Positions 1 through 12,001 of a stretch of 64,000 nt of DNA are shown piece by piece. The DNA lies in contig CALSFV010000372.1 of NCBI GenBank assembly GCA_943737045.1, positions 186,001-250,000 of the forward strand, written 5' to 3'. The notes under the pieces were generated by a model that was not told the DNA's origin, did not search any database, and saw only the letters and a list, made by a program, of their open reading frames with translations. Source of the stretch: Parapristionchus giblindavisi. Taxonomy: Eukaryota; Nematoda; Chromadorea; Rhabditida; Diplogasteridae. The translations under genes were made by a program, and so were the position numbers. Numbering within the stretch: the first letter of the stretch is position 1; each line of letters begins with the position of its first letter.

Positions 1-3000
1 CACGGAGAGGTACGGTTATACCTGAATTATGCATACTGTAAAGCTGCATGTGGCCTATTCTAGTAATGTAAAGGGACGTTATTGATTGATATATTGTAGA
101 GAGACTCCGGTGTTGACGGGATCGTCGCGTGATTCGTCGGTCTCCTCTCGCACATCGCATCGTCCATCTCACCCTCATCATCAGTATCATCCTCATCAAC
201 CCTCGTCATCTTCGACGTCATCGGTACGGGAATTCCGAAATTCTCGATTTCATCGATACGACGTCCCTTGTGCGAATGTGCCCACTCGCAGAAAGGAGCC
301 GTCTTTCATTCCGTACGTGATATCGATTGATTTATGGATTTTATTGATTATTCTTCTGTGCTTACAGACGCTACCGTGACCAGTACGCAGGCTACATGGA
401 GCACAAGGAGATGAACAGGAAGTGAGTGGGAATATCGATTGATTTTATTTATTGATTGTCTCTTCAGATACGATCGATCAAATGGATACGGTATTGATGA
501 TCATAGGAATTCCGATCGATATTATGATGAGAGTGAAGAAGAACGGCACAAGGATACTGATAGATATCGTAAGGACAAAGAGGATAGCGGGAGCGTTGGA
601 TACGGTCATGAGGATTACGGTAGAAAGGATTATGAGGAGTACGGTAGATCGAATGATTACGATAAGGACAGAAGAAGTGGATATGGTGAGGATCACGGTA
701 ATGAGAGGAGGGAAGAGGATTACGATAGAGGAAATAGTAGAAGAAGAGAGGACTACTATGAAGCTGATGAGAATGGTGCACCAAGTGCTGTAAGCTATTG
801 TGGAGATGACTATGAAGAGGATGATGGTAGATCGAGAAGAGGAAGTAGGAATTACCGTAAACGTGATGAATATTATCGTAATCAGGAAGATCAGTACCAT
901 CGAGATGATGGATACGGTAATCATGACGATCGATACTACGGTAGCGACGATATTGGAGCACAGAGAAGAGACCGTGATGATGACTATCACTACAGTAACC
1001 AGTCGCATAATGGTGGAAGAGACTACGGTAGCGATGAGCCGGATGAAACGTACGATAATCGCAGTACGACATACGATGGTGATCGGGATTACTGTAGCAA
1101 TTACGGAGACGGATATGAAGAGGTCTACGGTAATGAGCGAATGAGCAATGATTGGAGAAGAACTGATGATGGTATCGATGGACAATTGGAGATGGAATAC
1201 GGTAGGAATGATGAGATGATCAGAGAAGAGCTGGTGTATGCCCCTCATGGGAAGCGAGTAGTCCCACGCACTACGAGTATCGGAGATGGAGTCGTTAGGA
1301 CCGGATACTATGGACAGGTTTGTTGTATATTTTATTATATAATAGAAATGATTAGATAAGTACTATAAAATATAATTAATATAAATACAATGTTCGCAAG
1401 TAGTAGTAGTCTATACTCCCCCGGTGTTATTCATATCCATCCTTTTATTGGATGAATTAATCTATTATTGATTATTGCAGCCACACCTCTGGCGAGAGGA
1501 AAGACGATACGATGATGACGTTGATGGTTCATATGGACATACTGATGATGTCTACGAAGCTGCACCTTCGTCGTCTAAGACGTCGTCGTCTAAGGCGTCG
1601 TCATCCTCAACGATAAAGAACGAGAAGCAAGATGTCCTGGACGCCGTCAAGATGGTCTTCAGTGGACGATTCGATAAGGGATCAGCGCAAGGTATGAATC
1701 TCTAGGGATACTGTACGTGTGTAGTACTGTATGCTTGGGTGTATTGGCCGACATATAATCAGAATCGGCGTAATGATTAGTGTACATATCTTGATAGTGC
1801 AACATGCAATCAGCGGTTGCCAGAGATGATTGAACATTTTGAGTTTGGAAGAGTTCGTAGTGGAGCTCTCAGTGGAGCTCCTCGCTATTTCCTAGGAGCT
1901 CTTTAGAGATCTCCAAATTGCAGTACCGATCTCGACTCCCCGTCCACCTCGTACTCGTACTGTGACCAAGAAGAAGATCACTCAAATTCCCAAGTTCTAT
2001 CTGGCCAATGAGAAACTGCGAGCGTCCCTTCGATCTCTACGCGACTGTCCCGTCAATGTATCCATGGCACACTATGATGTCATGTCGAGGATTACGGTAG
2101 GTTCCTGGGGTTCGTCGGGTCAAACTTATGATTGATGTCCTTTCTTGTAGATGACTATGTGGCCACATGAGATGGAGAGTATCGTGGCATCATTGGATGA
2201 TCTGGACAGACGATGTGGACTGGAGGAGATCACGAATAAATCGATGAAGGAAGTCATTCAGATTGCCTATCCCGGAACGCAATTGACGGTAAATAATAGG
2301 ATCGATATGAAGGCAGATAGTTAGAACGTTATGATGGAGATTTATTGATTGAGTGGGCTGATACAATTCATACTATGCCATTATAGCATTCCTACAGTAG
2401 TTGATTACATCATAATTGTACCATCAATTGCTTTTGTGAGGAACCCTGAGAATTACTGTAGATGTTGCGAAATTGGATTACTGTGACATGCCAGTGTACT
2501 GTACTCTTTGCAGTTCCTGGTCGGTGCCGGAGGAATTGCCCAGCTGGACTTTGATCCGAATCTCTTCCTGGATATCGTAGTCAAGGTAGATCATCATCGA
2601 TTTGTCGATCGAATACAAAGTGCAATGTTTCAGAATGTTTCCGACATGCAATCTTTCAATGAGATTCACCGAGGACTGATGAAGATTGGCAAGGTGCTTA
2701 TTTATTTAATTAAATCAATAATAATAAATTTTATTTTTTTTTCATTTATTTCAAGCACATTTATCAACAGTTTGTTAGGTGGGGGGTCTGGTGTGCATGG
2801 TATTCCAATTCCTCGCTTAGGAAATAATATAATAAATAAAATAATAAATAATAATAATCGATTAAGGTTCGTAAGATGGATGTGCTCCCTACGGAACCCC
2901 ATCCGCTTCGCAATCATCCTCATCTCCGCTCATCATTTCCATCCACTCCATCCTCTCTCCCTCCTCCTCCCGGATTCGAGCCACTCGCCCAGCTGCGAAT

Positions 3001-3586
3001 GTCCTTCAATACCGCCAGAGACGCCGAAGGCGCAATGGACGACGTCTCCGCTGATGGTGTGACGAAAGTCGAGGTACGGTAGGGGGTTACTGTAGCTGAT
3101 GTCGGTACACCGTGGTTACTGTAGCGATGGTAGTATCGATTGGTTGATTGATTATGGTTGTTCAGCGTCTACCTCGTGCATTGCAATGGGGAGCAATGGA
3201 TGGATCGTACGTGAGGCGAGAGTGTGTTCTGGAGTTTAAGTGGGAGAGAATTGCGCCCTACAGGCTCGAGGTAACGTACTTTTCGCCCTGTGATAGTTAT
3301 TAATGTGCATATATTTGTACATTTTCAATAATAATTAACTTAATCAGTTCGTGCCATTGATTTGGGATGAGGAGGTACGAGCACGACTGGACAAGGTGCT
3401 GACCGAGTGCGGTGATCCTTACTTCTCCCCCCATTACTGCACACGACCCACCAGAGATGGACGCAATGTCGTTGTGAGTCTTACAAGGATACGGTAGTCA
3501 TTGGGAGGGGTACTGTAGCTATTGTTGAATACTGTTGATGTAGTACGGATGTAATAACGTGTCTCTATGAGAGCCGATTTTGGAAG

Positions 3587-3619
<33 letters not shown>

Positions 3620-5913
3620 TATTTTATTAAATAAATGTGTCAGGTGGAGATGAAGATTCCGACGTCGCCATACCCGATCAAGAACGATCAAGACTTCCTC
3701 TGTCGTCTACTGGAAGAGAATGGAATAGCGAAGAAGGTGAACATCAAGAGATCGTTCCCGGAGAAGGAACAGATCATAGCTGATCAAGTGTACGTTTTAC
3801 ATATTTATTTATTTCTTTATTTATTTATTTGTAAATCAGTTAAAACATATATAATGAAGGGGAAAAGACACAAGGGAGCGGTTCGGTGTTTTGGAACTAA
3901 TATGCCTACAGTAGTTAATTACACCATAATTGTATCGATTGGTTTTTTTCCAGGAAGCGTGAGAAGTGTATCTATGTGATCAACAAGAGAATCTTTGAGG
4001 CTGCAATCTATCTGCGAGTATGGGGAGGATTCCATCCGACAACAGAACACGAGAAGCATGAGGTAGACCATAATAATAATCTGTGGTATCAGATGGGAAG
4101 GAAAGGTGCAAAGTAAAGTACACATACAATGCTATGCCACAGTTGTGGCAGCATAAGATAGTGGTGGCATTCATCATAAATTTGGAGAAATTCAACGAAG
4201 ATCTGACAATTCTACTAAAAGACTAATGGCGCACTAAAAACAACTGAAAACGGTAAATGGCGAGTTTCCATGGTCTAAAAAACACCTGGAAACTCGAAAT
4301 TTGAATTCGCGGGCGCGAAAAGGTGGGAGAATTCAAATACTGACTTTCCAACTGCGATTTTCTGCAGTAATAAAAAAAGGTCGAAATTTAAATTTTCGAT
4401 TGCTTAGGAATTTGAGTTCGTACTTAACATCTATTTTTGGTGTTCAATTAGACTTGGAGCAAGCAACATTATAGCTGGCGATTTTTTGTTTCTTATTTGA
4501 AGTGAGAAACTTGAAATCAACCGGTTCATCTTGATATTTCGTAGTGATTGATATTAATTGGTTGTGATCATTAATCATTAAGTATAAATCAATAATGGGT
4601 GGAGCAGTACTCACTGTAAAAGCCTCTGCTAAGGAAGGCCAAACATTGTTTATCGATTAGTAAATATTGATTTATTGATTACCGATTAGTAAATATTCGC
4701 ATTGTAGATGCTGATGGATAAACGTTTCCCGTGGTCGGTCTACCTCACTGAGGACAACTTGATGCGTGTGCAGAAGATGAACTCGTGTACTGTAGTCTTT
4801 AGGTGAGTTATCGATTGATATTCAAACTTATGATTGATTTTTTTTTCATTTTAGCAATTTCACGCAAGGAGAGCGCATCGCAACATATATGCAGCGCACA
4901 TGTCCCTCCGAAGACTTCTTTAATCTGAATCAAGACGACCGAAAAGGGGTACGGTATTATTTATTGATTTATTGATTTTTATTTATTCATCGACATGCTC
5001 AGCATGTACAAATACACAATTTTTACGAAGCATGAAGATATTTATGGCAAAAAACTCGACACGATTGATATTGAAAGTAGGTATGATTGGGCTATCATAG
5101 TTGAAAGAAAAGAAGAGAATGGGGTGCAATTAATTACGGTATCTCGCGATTATTTTATCGATTGATTGCAGGTGTTCGCGTACACCAGACTTCGTGTGCA
5201 CTACGACGTTCCGCGTATGATTCGATCGTTACTGGATAAGGTGCGGATTTATCGATTAGTCCATTGATTTATTGATTTGTTTTAAGGAATTCAGTGGTCT
5301 TGATGAAGAAATGCACAATGCATGTCAATATTCTTCACTGGATGTTCGCCATGGACGAGTGAGTTGTATTTAATTAATATTTATTAAAATAATTTAATTT
5401 TTAATTAATTTCCAGGATGATAGAATCGGATGGTCTCGAATCGTGGAACCCGATGATGCTCCGAATCTTCCCGTTGGACACTTCCGAGTCGTCATTGAAG
5501 GATTTCCAGCGAAGTATTGATTGATTTTATTGAATGACTGGAATGTTAATGATCTGTTGAGATTTTATTGATTGATCCCAATTTTAGAAGAGTGGATGAA
5601 GACTGCGAGAAGTTGGTCGGTATCCTCAATGGTCACGTTATTCGATGCGACGATGATGAGGGTCTCATGTGGCTGCTCACTGGGTACGGTTGATGGACGG
5701 ATACGGTAGACAAATGGATACTGTGGTTGGATGGTTATTCAGTGGAGTACGGTAGAGAAATGGATACTGTAGTAGAACGGATGCTTTTCCACTGGAGCTG
5801 CACAGCGTTATTCGCAATTTCACTTTTTTCATTTACAGAATCGGCAGGAATATGGCGAATTGTGAGGCGAAGCAGGCACTGCATAACAAGTGATTTATTT
5901 AGTTTATTATTTG

Positions 5914-5951
<38 letters not shown>

Positions 5952-7427
5952 TTAATTATTTTAATTATTGGTGTGTTCTTATTCAGTGTGATTGTCGATA
6001 TGAATGTGGTGATGAAGGAGATTCGTCTGTTCGGAGAGAAGTCAAAAGTGAGACTGATCGAGTCGAATCTGAGAAAGATCGCTGCGAATAGGTAAGGGAT
6101 CTCACTACATATCTCATCGATGAAAGCGCTTTACCTCTCTTTGATAACATATGTGATACTTGAAAGCACCAGGTGCAATGGTGAACTAGAAATAAAGAAG
6201 AGTTGGGAAGAGTGATTGGAATAATCTAAACAATGCATCTAGTGGTGGACAGGTAATTATTGATTTTATTGATTAATTTTGATCATTACAGATCTACTCA
6301 TCAAATTTCGATCGCAATCTCGCTTACTCTGCCCAACTACTCCTCTCGTCTAATCGAAGCCATCAACTACATTGGCGTGTCGGCTCTCACCAAGTTCATC
6401 GGAGGTATGCTGTAGACTACCGTACCCCTCGCACTACCGTATCTCGTCCTAACCCCGTCCACTTTACAGATGGCTGCATGATCATCATGTGTCCACACGA
6501 ACCCGAGTACACGCTCCAGTACGATGGATCGATCGAAGCGTACGAGAAGCTGAAGGCGTATCTGGTGTATCTCGATGATCAGGTTGGCGGCTTTTGCTGG
6601 ATATGTGAAACATGGAATCAGCTGCTATCCAATTCAACTAATTATGGGAGACATACCTTGCCTCTCTGAAACATGAGCAAATCGGTTTCGGTTATGTTCA
6701 CGGTGTGATTATTTGCACATCCTGCAACTATTTATATTGTTTGAAAAAAGCAATATTATCGTTGATCAACATTTCAAGTTTAGTCTTGTCATATGTATAA
6801 TTGCAGATGCGTGAATCTGCCTTGCGTTCCTACGATGAGTTGGTGAAGACCAAGCCTGATCTACCGGTGAGTTTCGTCGGAAAAAATCGATATTTATTGA
6901 TGAGGTGTGTGCATTTTCAGAAGGTCCCATCGTTCCTCGCTCCTCTCAAGTGTCCCATCTGTCTTGATCGAGTATCCGATGATTTCTATCGATTGGAAGG
7001 ATGTGGACACGTATACTGTATGCAGTGTATCGCACGTCAGGTTGGTATTGATTTATTGATTGGTTGATTGATTTAATTATCGATTGATTGATTGATTATC
7101 GATTAATTGATTGATTGCAGCTCTCATCGGATATCGCCCATCGCACGTTCCCCTTCACCTGCAAGACGGTCAAGTGTGGCAAGCCCATCGTGGTGGCGGA
7201 TATCATTGTGAGTGTATCGATGATGATTAGATTTGATCAAGAATCGAGCTGATAATAGAGCTAATAATTTCCTTTATTCCCTCCAATCAATTCGTTTTAT
7301 ATAATCTAGAAATCGTCTAATCAAGTGAAGATAATACATTCATGTATAGATGCTTGCCAAAGGAATCAAGGCTCTAGAAATACAATGGTGTTTTGATCAC
7401 ATCATGAAACCCGCATCCACCTTGTTC

Positions 7428-7473
<46 letters not shown>

Positions 7474-8057
7474 CTATGACTTCACTAGCGTAGGGTTTGC
7501 CGCAAATCCTCTCTTACGTTAGTTTGTGCACGGTTTACCACCGTTCACGAACACGGCTTCTGTTCCCCTCAGATGACTTAAATACTTACAGTACCTCCTC
7601 ATCGGTGACACTGACGCCCCGTATCGATTGGCTCATTTGGACGGTGTCAAACTGCGCCCACTCGTTGCTGCCATTGCACACCATGTAAGTGAGAGAGGTT
7701 ACGGTAGTCACGCTGAGATGTTATTGATTGATTCCGCGGAATATTAACTGTACACAGAGAAAAAAGTGTAACCCACAGCACATAATACCTGTGAAATGTT
7801 ATTTTTAACACTTTTTAGGTGTTAAAATAGCTCAAAAAGTGTTAAATATAACACTTCACAGGTCAGGTCTGATGTGCTGTCAAGTACACCTCTTTTCTCT
7901 GCATGTATTCCTGCGTCACTATTTAAGTATTTATTTATTATTAATAATAAATTATTATATTAACTATTTCCAGGTTCTGGCTTCGAGCGGTGGCACGCTC
8001 ATTCCGTGCAAGACTACTGATTGTATTGGCATACTCAAGGTAGTTGTAATAATACTT

Positions 8058-8098
<41 letters not shown>

Positions 8099-9721
8099 CA
8101 ATAAAATCCATCAATAAATGGTCCTCAATTCATGCAACATGATAGGACTCTTTGGGGAACCCTAATGACGACCCTCCCTAATCGGCTTATAAAGTTATTG
8201 AAATGTGACAAATATAAAATGTATTCAATAAATTTTACAAATAATAATGATAATAATAATAATAATAATAATAATCGATAATATTGGCAGTTGCGAAAGG
8301 ATTCGGCGCGTTCGACGATCAACTGCAAGTCGTGCGCTCGTCAGGCGTGTAGCATGTGCGGACACGAACCTCACGGAAAGAACACCTGTGATCAGTACGA
8401 GAGGATTAGAAGTGAGTGTATTGTAGAAATGAGTGAATATCGATTGGTTTTTGGTCTATTAAACGGTGATTAGCTGACTATTACTATAATAACATACAAC
8501 ACGATTATGCCCTCATATATTAGTAATAATAATATTTATATTTTTTTTTGTAACTATTACTATAATTTTAGTAGTTATAATAATAATAATAATAATATAT
8601 TGATGCGAGAATTCAACTAGTTGATTTTCAGTATATCTGTGTATGTGTGTATGTTGGCGAAAAGTTGGTTTATAGATTGATTGAATTATTGATTGATTAT
8701 ATTTAAGGCAACGTGGAGGATTCGCTCACCGAGTACGCCAGATCGAAGTCGAACAAGCTGCGCAAGTGCCCGAATCAATCGTGTGCTGCGATCATCGAGA
8801 AGGAGGAGGGCTGCAATCACATGGAGTGCGCCAATTGTCGCACTCACTTCTGCTGGCTCTGCTGCTTCGCGGTGAGATATGGCTGGAATATTGATTTGCA
8901 ATATGGCGGAAATATTGATTTTTTTTATTTTTTTTTAATATAGTTGAAACATTGATTTTTTTTTCAAAAACTTTAGTCATTGTTGATGATCATATGAGAT
9001 TAGCTATCGGTATGGGCATAAGGTTATTGCAGCCTTAAAGATATGATTGTTTTTCTCTTCACTTAATACAGAATTTAACGTATCAGTATGTCGGTTGGTT
9101 ACTGTAGGTTGAGGTTATCATAGCTTTAAGGTTTGAGATTCATTATTGTAATATCAATAATCCCTCCTCCCTTGCAGAGCGAGACGCAGGGCGCGATCTA
9201 CAAGCACATGCAGGAGGATCATGGAGGCAATGGACTGATGGCACAGGTACGTGTTAGACGTCGTTACGTGTTAGACGTGTTACATGGTACAGTACGTGTT
9301 ATAGTACAGTACACCGTCTAGACAGTAAACTTCCGGAAGTTCCGGCTGAAGTGGTATCATGACAGTCTCTAAAGGGTTTCCAGAATCTTCTTATTCATGA
9401 TCATGCTCTTCCATCTAATGTGGTGTTCAAAAGACACGGTAAGAAAAAAGAGGCGAGAGAGTATGCGAATATTGGAGAGTATTCTATTCTTTTTCTGTTC
9501 GCTAATTTTGAACTAGAGCTCTACCTATCTTTTTTCTGTTCGCTTATTTTGAACTAGAGTTCAACCTGTCGTAATTGTGATTGGATATTTTATTATTATT
9601 AATATTAATAATATTATTATTACAGGATGAGGATGAGGAACTCTTTCTCGTGCAGATGATGGTCGATGAACAAGATCAGGCTGACCAACGAGACCTGATG
9701 ATGGCGTTGGCCTTCGTGTAG
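1..9721 (+). CDS. RBR (RING-IBR-RING) E3 ubiquitin ligase-like protein, 5' end outside window
   Basis: Probable exons: 1-9 (uncertain), 100-312, 368-421, 468-1317, 1481-1691, 1924-2096, 2151-2288, 2514-2693, 2867-3073, 3166-3270, 3348-3473, 3644-3789, 3954-4062, 4708-4802, 4855-4948, 5172-5240, 5287-5358, 5416-5513, 5588-5683, 5839-5889, 5987-6091, 6292-6404, 6470-6582, 6807-6866, 6921-7040, 7121-7207, 7592-7684, 7974-8039, 8291-8411, 8708-8871, 9178-9246, 9626-9721 (TAG). Phases join without stops, giving about 1430 visible residues. The N-terminal part is Ser/His-rich, then Arg/Asp/Tyr/Gly-rich and disordered. The middle (1924-6866) is globular and unrecognised. The C-terminal module has RING1 (CPIC, EGCGHVYCMQC), an IBR, and RING2 with EEGCNHMEC, whose first Cys aligns with the catalytic Cys of RBR ligases. 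An acidic tail follows. Cys spacing and the HMQEDHGG tail resemble plant DEAH11/12-type RBR modules, but no helicase motif is visible here. Ubiquitin transfer is inferred from family; substrate unknown. Confidence 0.8.
468..1317 (+). other. Single large exon encoding Arg/Asp/Tyr/Gly-rich disordered region
   Basis: This 850-nt exon of the RBR gene encodes about 283 residues dominated by D, Y, R, G, E, S and N, with many YG, DY and YGR/YGS/YGN units and almost no hydrophobic core. Such composition is typical of intrinsically disordered, often RNA-associated regions. Many YG units are encoded as TAC-GGT within TACGGTA, the same short motif that is abundant in introns of this window. The exon is several times longer than its neighbours. 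Entry and exit phases match exons 368-421 and 1481-1691, so it is probably translated. Confidence 0.7.
3589..3629. repeat. (ATT)n microsatellite in intron
   Basis: A run of ATT triplets lies in the RBR-gene intron just before the acceptor of exon 3644-3789. Similar AT-triplet runs occur in other introns, at about 5922-5955, 8056-8098 and 8247-8275. Confidence 0.85.
4063..4707. other. Long intron of RBR gene, no feature recognised
   Basis: The 645-bp intron between exons 3954-4062 and 4708-4802 has no conserved reading frame and no TIR-bounded element that I can see. It ends with TTGTAG. Confidence 0.5.
7435..7475. repeat. (TC)n/(TATC)n microsatellite
   Basis: A short TC run passes into about eight TATC units, within the RBR-gene intron 7208-7591. 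Confidence 0.9.
7755..7901. mobile_element. Short TIR element (MITE-like) in RBR-gene intron
   Basis: The 147-bp segment starts CAGAGAAAAAAGTGTA and ends with the imperfect inverse, ...TACACCTCTTTTCTCTG. Inside, the phrase AAGTGTTAAA recurs in both orientations. No unambiguous target duplication was found. It lies upstream of exon 7974-8039. Confidence 0.55.
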
Positions 9722-11040
9722 ACTACGGTAGATTACGGTAGATCAATATTGTTATGGTAGTTCAATATTATCGATTGATTGTTGCTTGCACATTTATTCC
9801 CCTTATAGTTACACTAGGGCCCTGATCATTGACTATTTCTGTTAAATAATAATTTCGTTTTTTCTTTGTAGTTTACTCCTTGATCTGTGTAGTTTGCTCC
9901 ATGATCTTTTTATAGGGACTGATTTTATGAGAGGTGCTATCGTAAGCATGGTTTACTTTTGATCATCGTAAATGGTAGCTTTCGATAGTAGCTCTGATCG
10001 AAATACATAATTAGTAGTACAAAGTTATTTAAAAACTAGAAGCAGAGTATTTCCTTTTTTTATTGTATACTGAATTTCTTTCCTAATTGCTGGTTCTCAC
10101 TCCGGTCTTGATGATGATCATGATGATTCCTTACTTTCCCATTAGCACAGTGTAGATCTTCAACTTGTACTTTCAATATGGCATTTAGGTATGACAATTC
10201 TTCCTTCGCAATTGTCACTCGCTATTAAAACAATCAACATATTAACTTTACAGTATGAATCAATTACGGTTTCGTCCCTCAATACTTAACAATCATATTA
10301 GTTTTGCTTTTCATAATCAGTTAATAGTCGATATAGTAGTTACTCAGTTAATATAATTAGTTCTTTTTTTAAAATTTATGCCCCTTCTACCTCTCGAATT
10401 GTGCCTTTGAAGTACGCCGCCCATGATATCCATTTCCCGTTGTTTTCATAATTCAATATGTGTAATTAATCATGCTTTCCACCTCCTTTCTTTATCCAAT
10501 AACAATACTGTATTCTACGAGTACTGTAGTGTGCTCATTCTTGTCGAACAACTCATCCCACCCCAATCCCCAACCCCATTTTACCAGTTTCTATGCTTTA
10601 ACCACCTTATCTTGCGCACTATGTGTACTTGAGTCTTGAAGCAATAAAATAATTGATTATCGATTGATTTGTTGTCTAGAGTGTATGGTCTCTACAGTAT
10701 CCAATCGCATATATTGATTTATTGATTGATTCGCTATGAGTCATGTGCATTACGGCAACTAACAGATGTTTTCTTACTAACTAAACTCGTCATATTCGTG
10801 TTTCATCTTCCCTCCTTTTGACATTTTGACCCACTATGTGAGACACCCATGGCGACTCCTCTAACAAGCGATAGAGAGGATGTATTCCCTCTATCTCTAT
10901 CTCTACGTCTGTCTATGTATACTCTTCTAGTGGCTCTCTTCTACCTTTCTTCTTCTTTCTCTTCCTCTACTTCGTCTACTACTCCTTCATCTTTCTCGTC
11001 TTCTCTTATCCCTATTACTGACAATATATCTATAGTTCCT

Positions 11041-11059
11041 TCTCTCTCTCTCTCTACTC

Positions 11060-11117
<58 letters not shown>

Positions 11118-11147
11118 CACTCTCGTTCGTTCTCTCAATCTCTCTCT

Positions 11148-11226
<79 letters not shown>

Positions 11227-11234
11227 CACTCTCG

Positions 11235-11297
<63 letters not shown>

Positions 11298-11327
11298 CAC
11301 TCTCGTTCGTTCTCTCAATCTCTCTCT

Positions 11328-11388
<61 letters not shown>

Positions 11389-11398
11389 CACTCTCGTT
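11041..11398. repeat. Composite (CT)n microsatellite with interspersed longer unit
   Basis: CT dinucleotide runs are interrupted four times by a unit containing TTTCTCCACTCTCGTTCGTT, twice followed by CTCAATCTCTCTCTCAATC. This gives a higher-order repeat. It creates long Ser/Leu and Glu/Arg frames on the two strands that are not genes. Confidence 0.95.
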
Positions 11399-11581
11399 CG
11401 TTCACTCAATCCATCACTTCCTCCGCCCGTTCACTTTCCCTTTCATTCTCACATTCCCTTGTGCAATTATGTCCAGCCTGGACGCTCGCATACTTTACGA
11501 TAGTGTTCATGATTTATGGCAAAGAAATACATGTTATGAAACCAATACTGGGGTTGTTGCCTATATTTGAACATGCGCGCT

Positions 11582-11582
11582 G

Positions 11583-11622
<40 letters not shown>
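11582..11622. repeat. (CT)n microsatellite
   Basis: A second, pure CT run of about 40 bp lies downstream of the composite tract. Confidence 0.9.
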
Positions 11623-11626
<4 letters not shown>

Positions 11627-12001
11627 ACTCTCACTCGCTCATTTCGCAATGGGCAGTGAGTGAATCCATCAACTTTGACATGTCCATCCAGCTGTGGTGT
11701 TTCCCGCCCGATTCGCGTTTCAAAGCTTTATCATTTCCCCCTATTATTATTTTATATTGGTGTACAAAAGACTTGAAAGGAAAGGATGGTAGGGCATGCC
11801 TAGAGGTACCGAAAACTGATGCTAACTCATTTCATGATTTTCGCTCCATTCCGAAGAATTGCCATTTTAGCTCGATTCTCTCGTGACAGGCTTGATATAC
11901 TCTTCTCTTGTCTCGTCGTTGTCTCTCTTACAAATCGTCATTATTCCGTTCCGCTCGTTGTCTAACTTTACGCACTGTATCTGTTCCGTCGTATAGAGAA
12001 T

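Larger units (their letters stand above)
9722..12001. other. Intergenic region between RBR gene and zyg-9
   Basis: About 2.3 kb separate the RBR stop codon from the zyg-9 start. It is AT-rich up to about 10840, with an AATAAA-like signal near 10643 that is rather far from the RBR stop. A long pyrimidine tract follows (11041-11398, again 11585-11622). Open frames here are low-complexity artefacts of the repeat, and I see no gene. Confidence 0.6.

Noticed and set aside
464..1248. 202- and 256-aa minus-strand frames opposite the disordered exon
   Set aside because: They mirror the D/Y/R-rich plus-strand exon, which has matching splice phases on both sides. The minus frames have none.
10849..11886. 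345-aa plus-strand open frame
   Set aside because: It is Ser/Leu low complexity produced by the CT microsatellite. There is no conserved domain and no splice logic.
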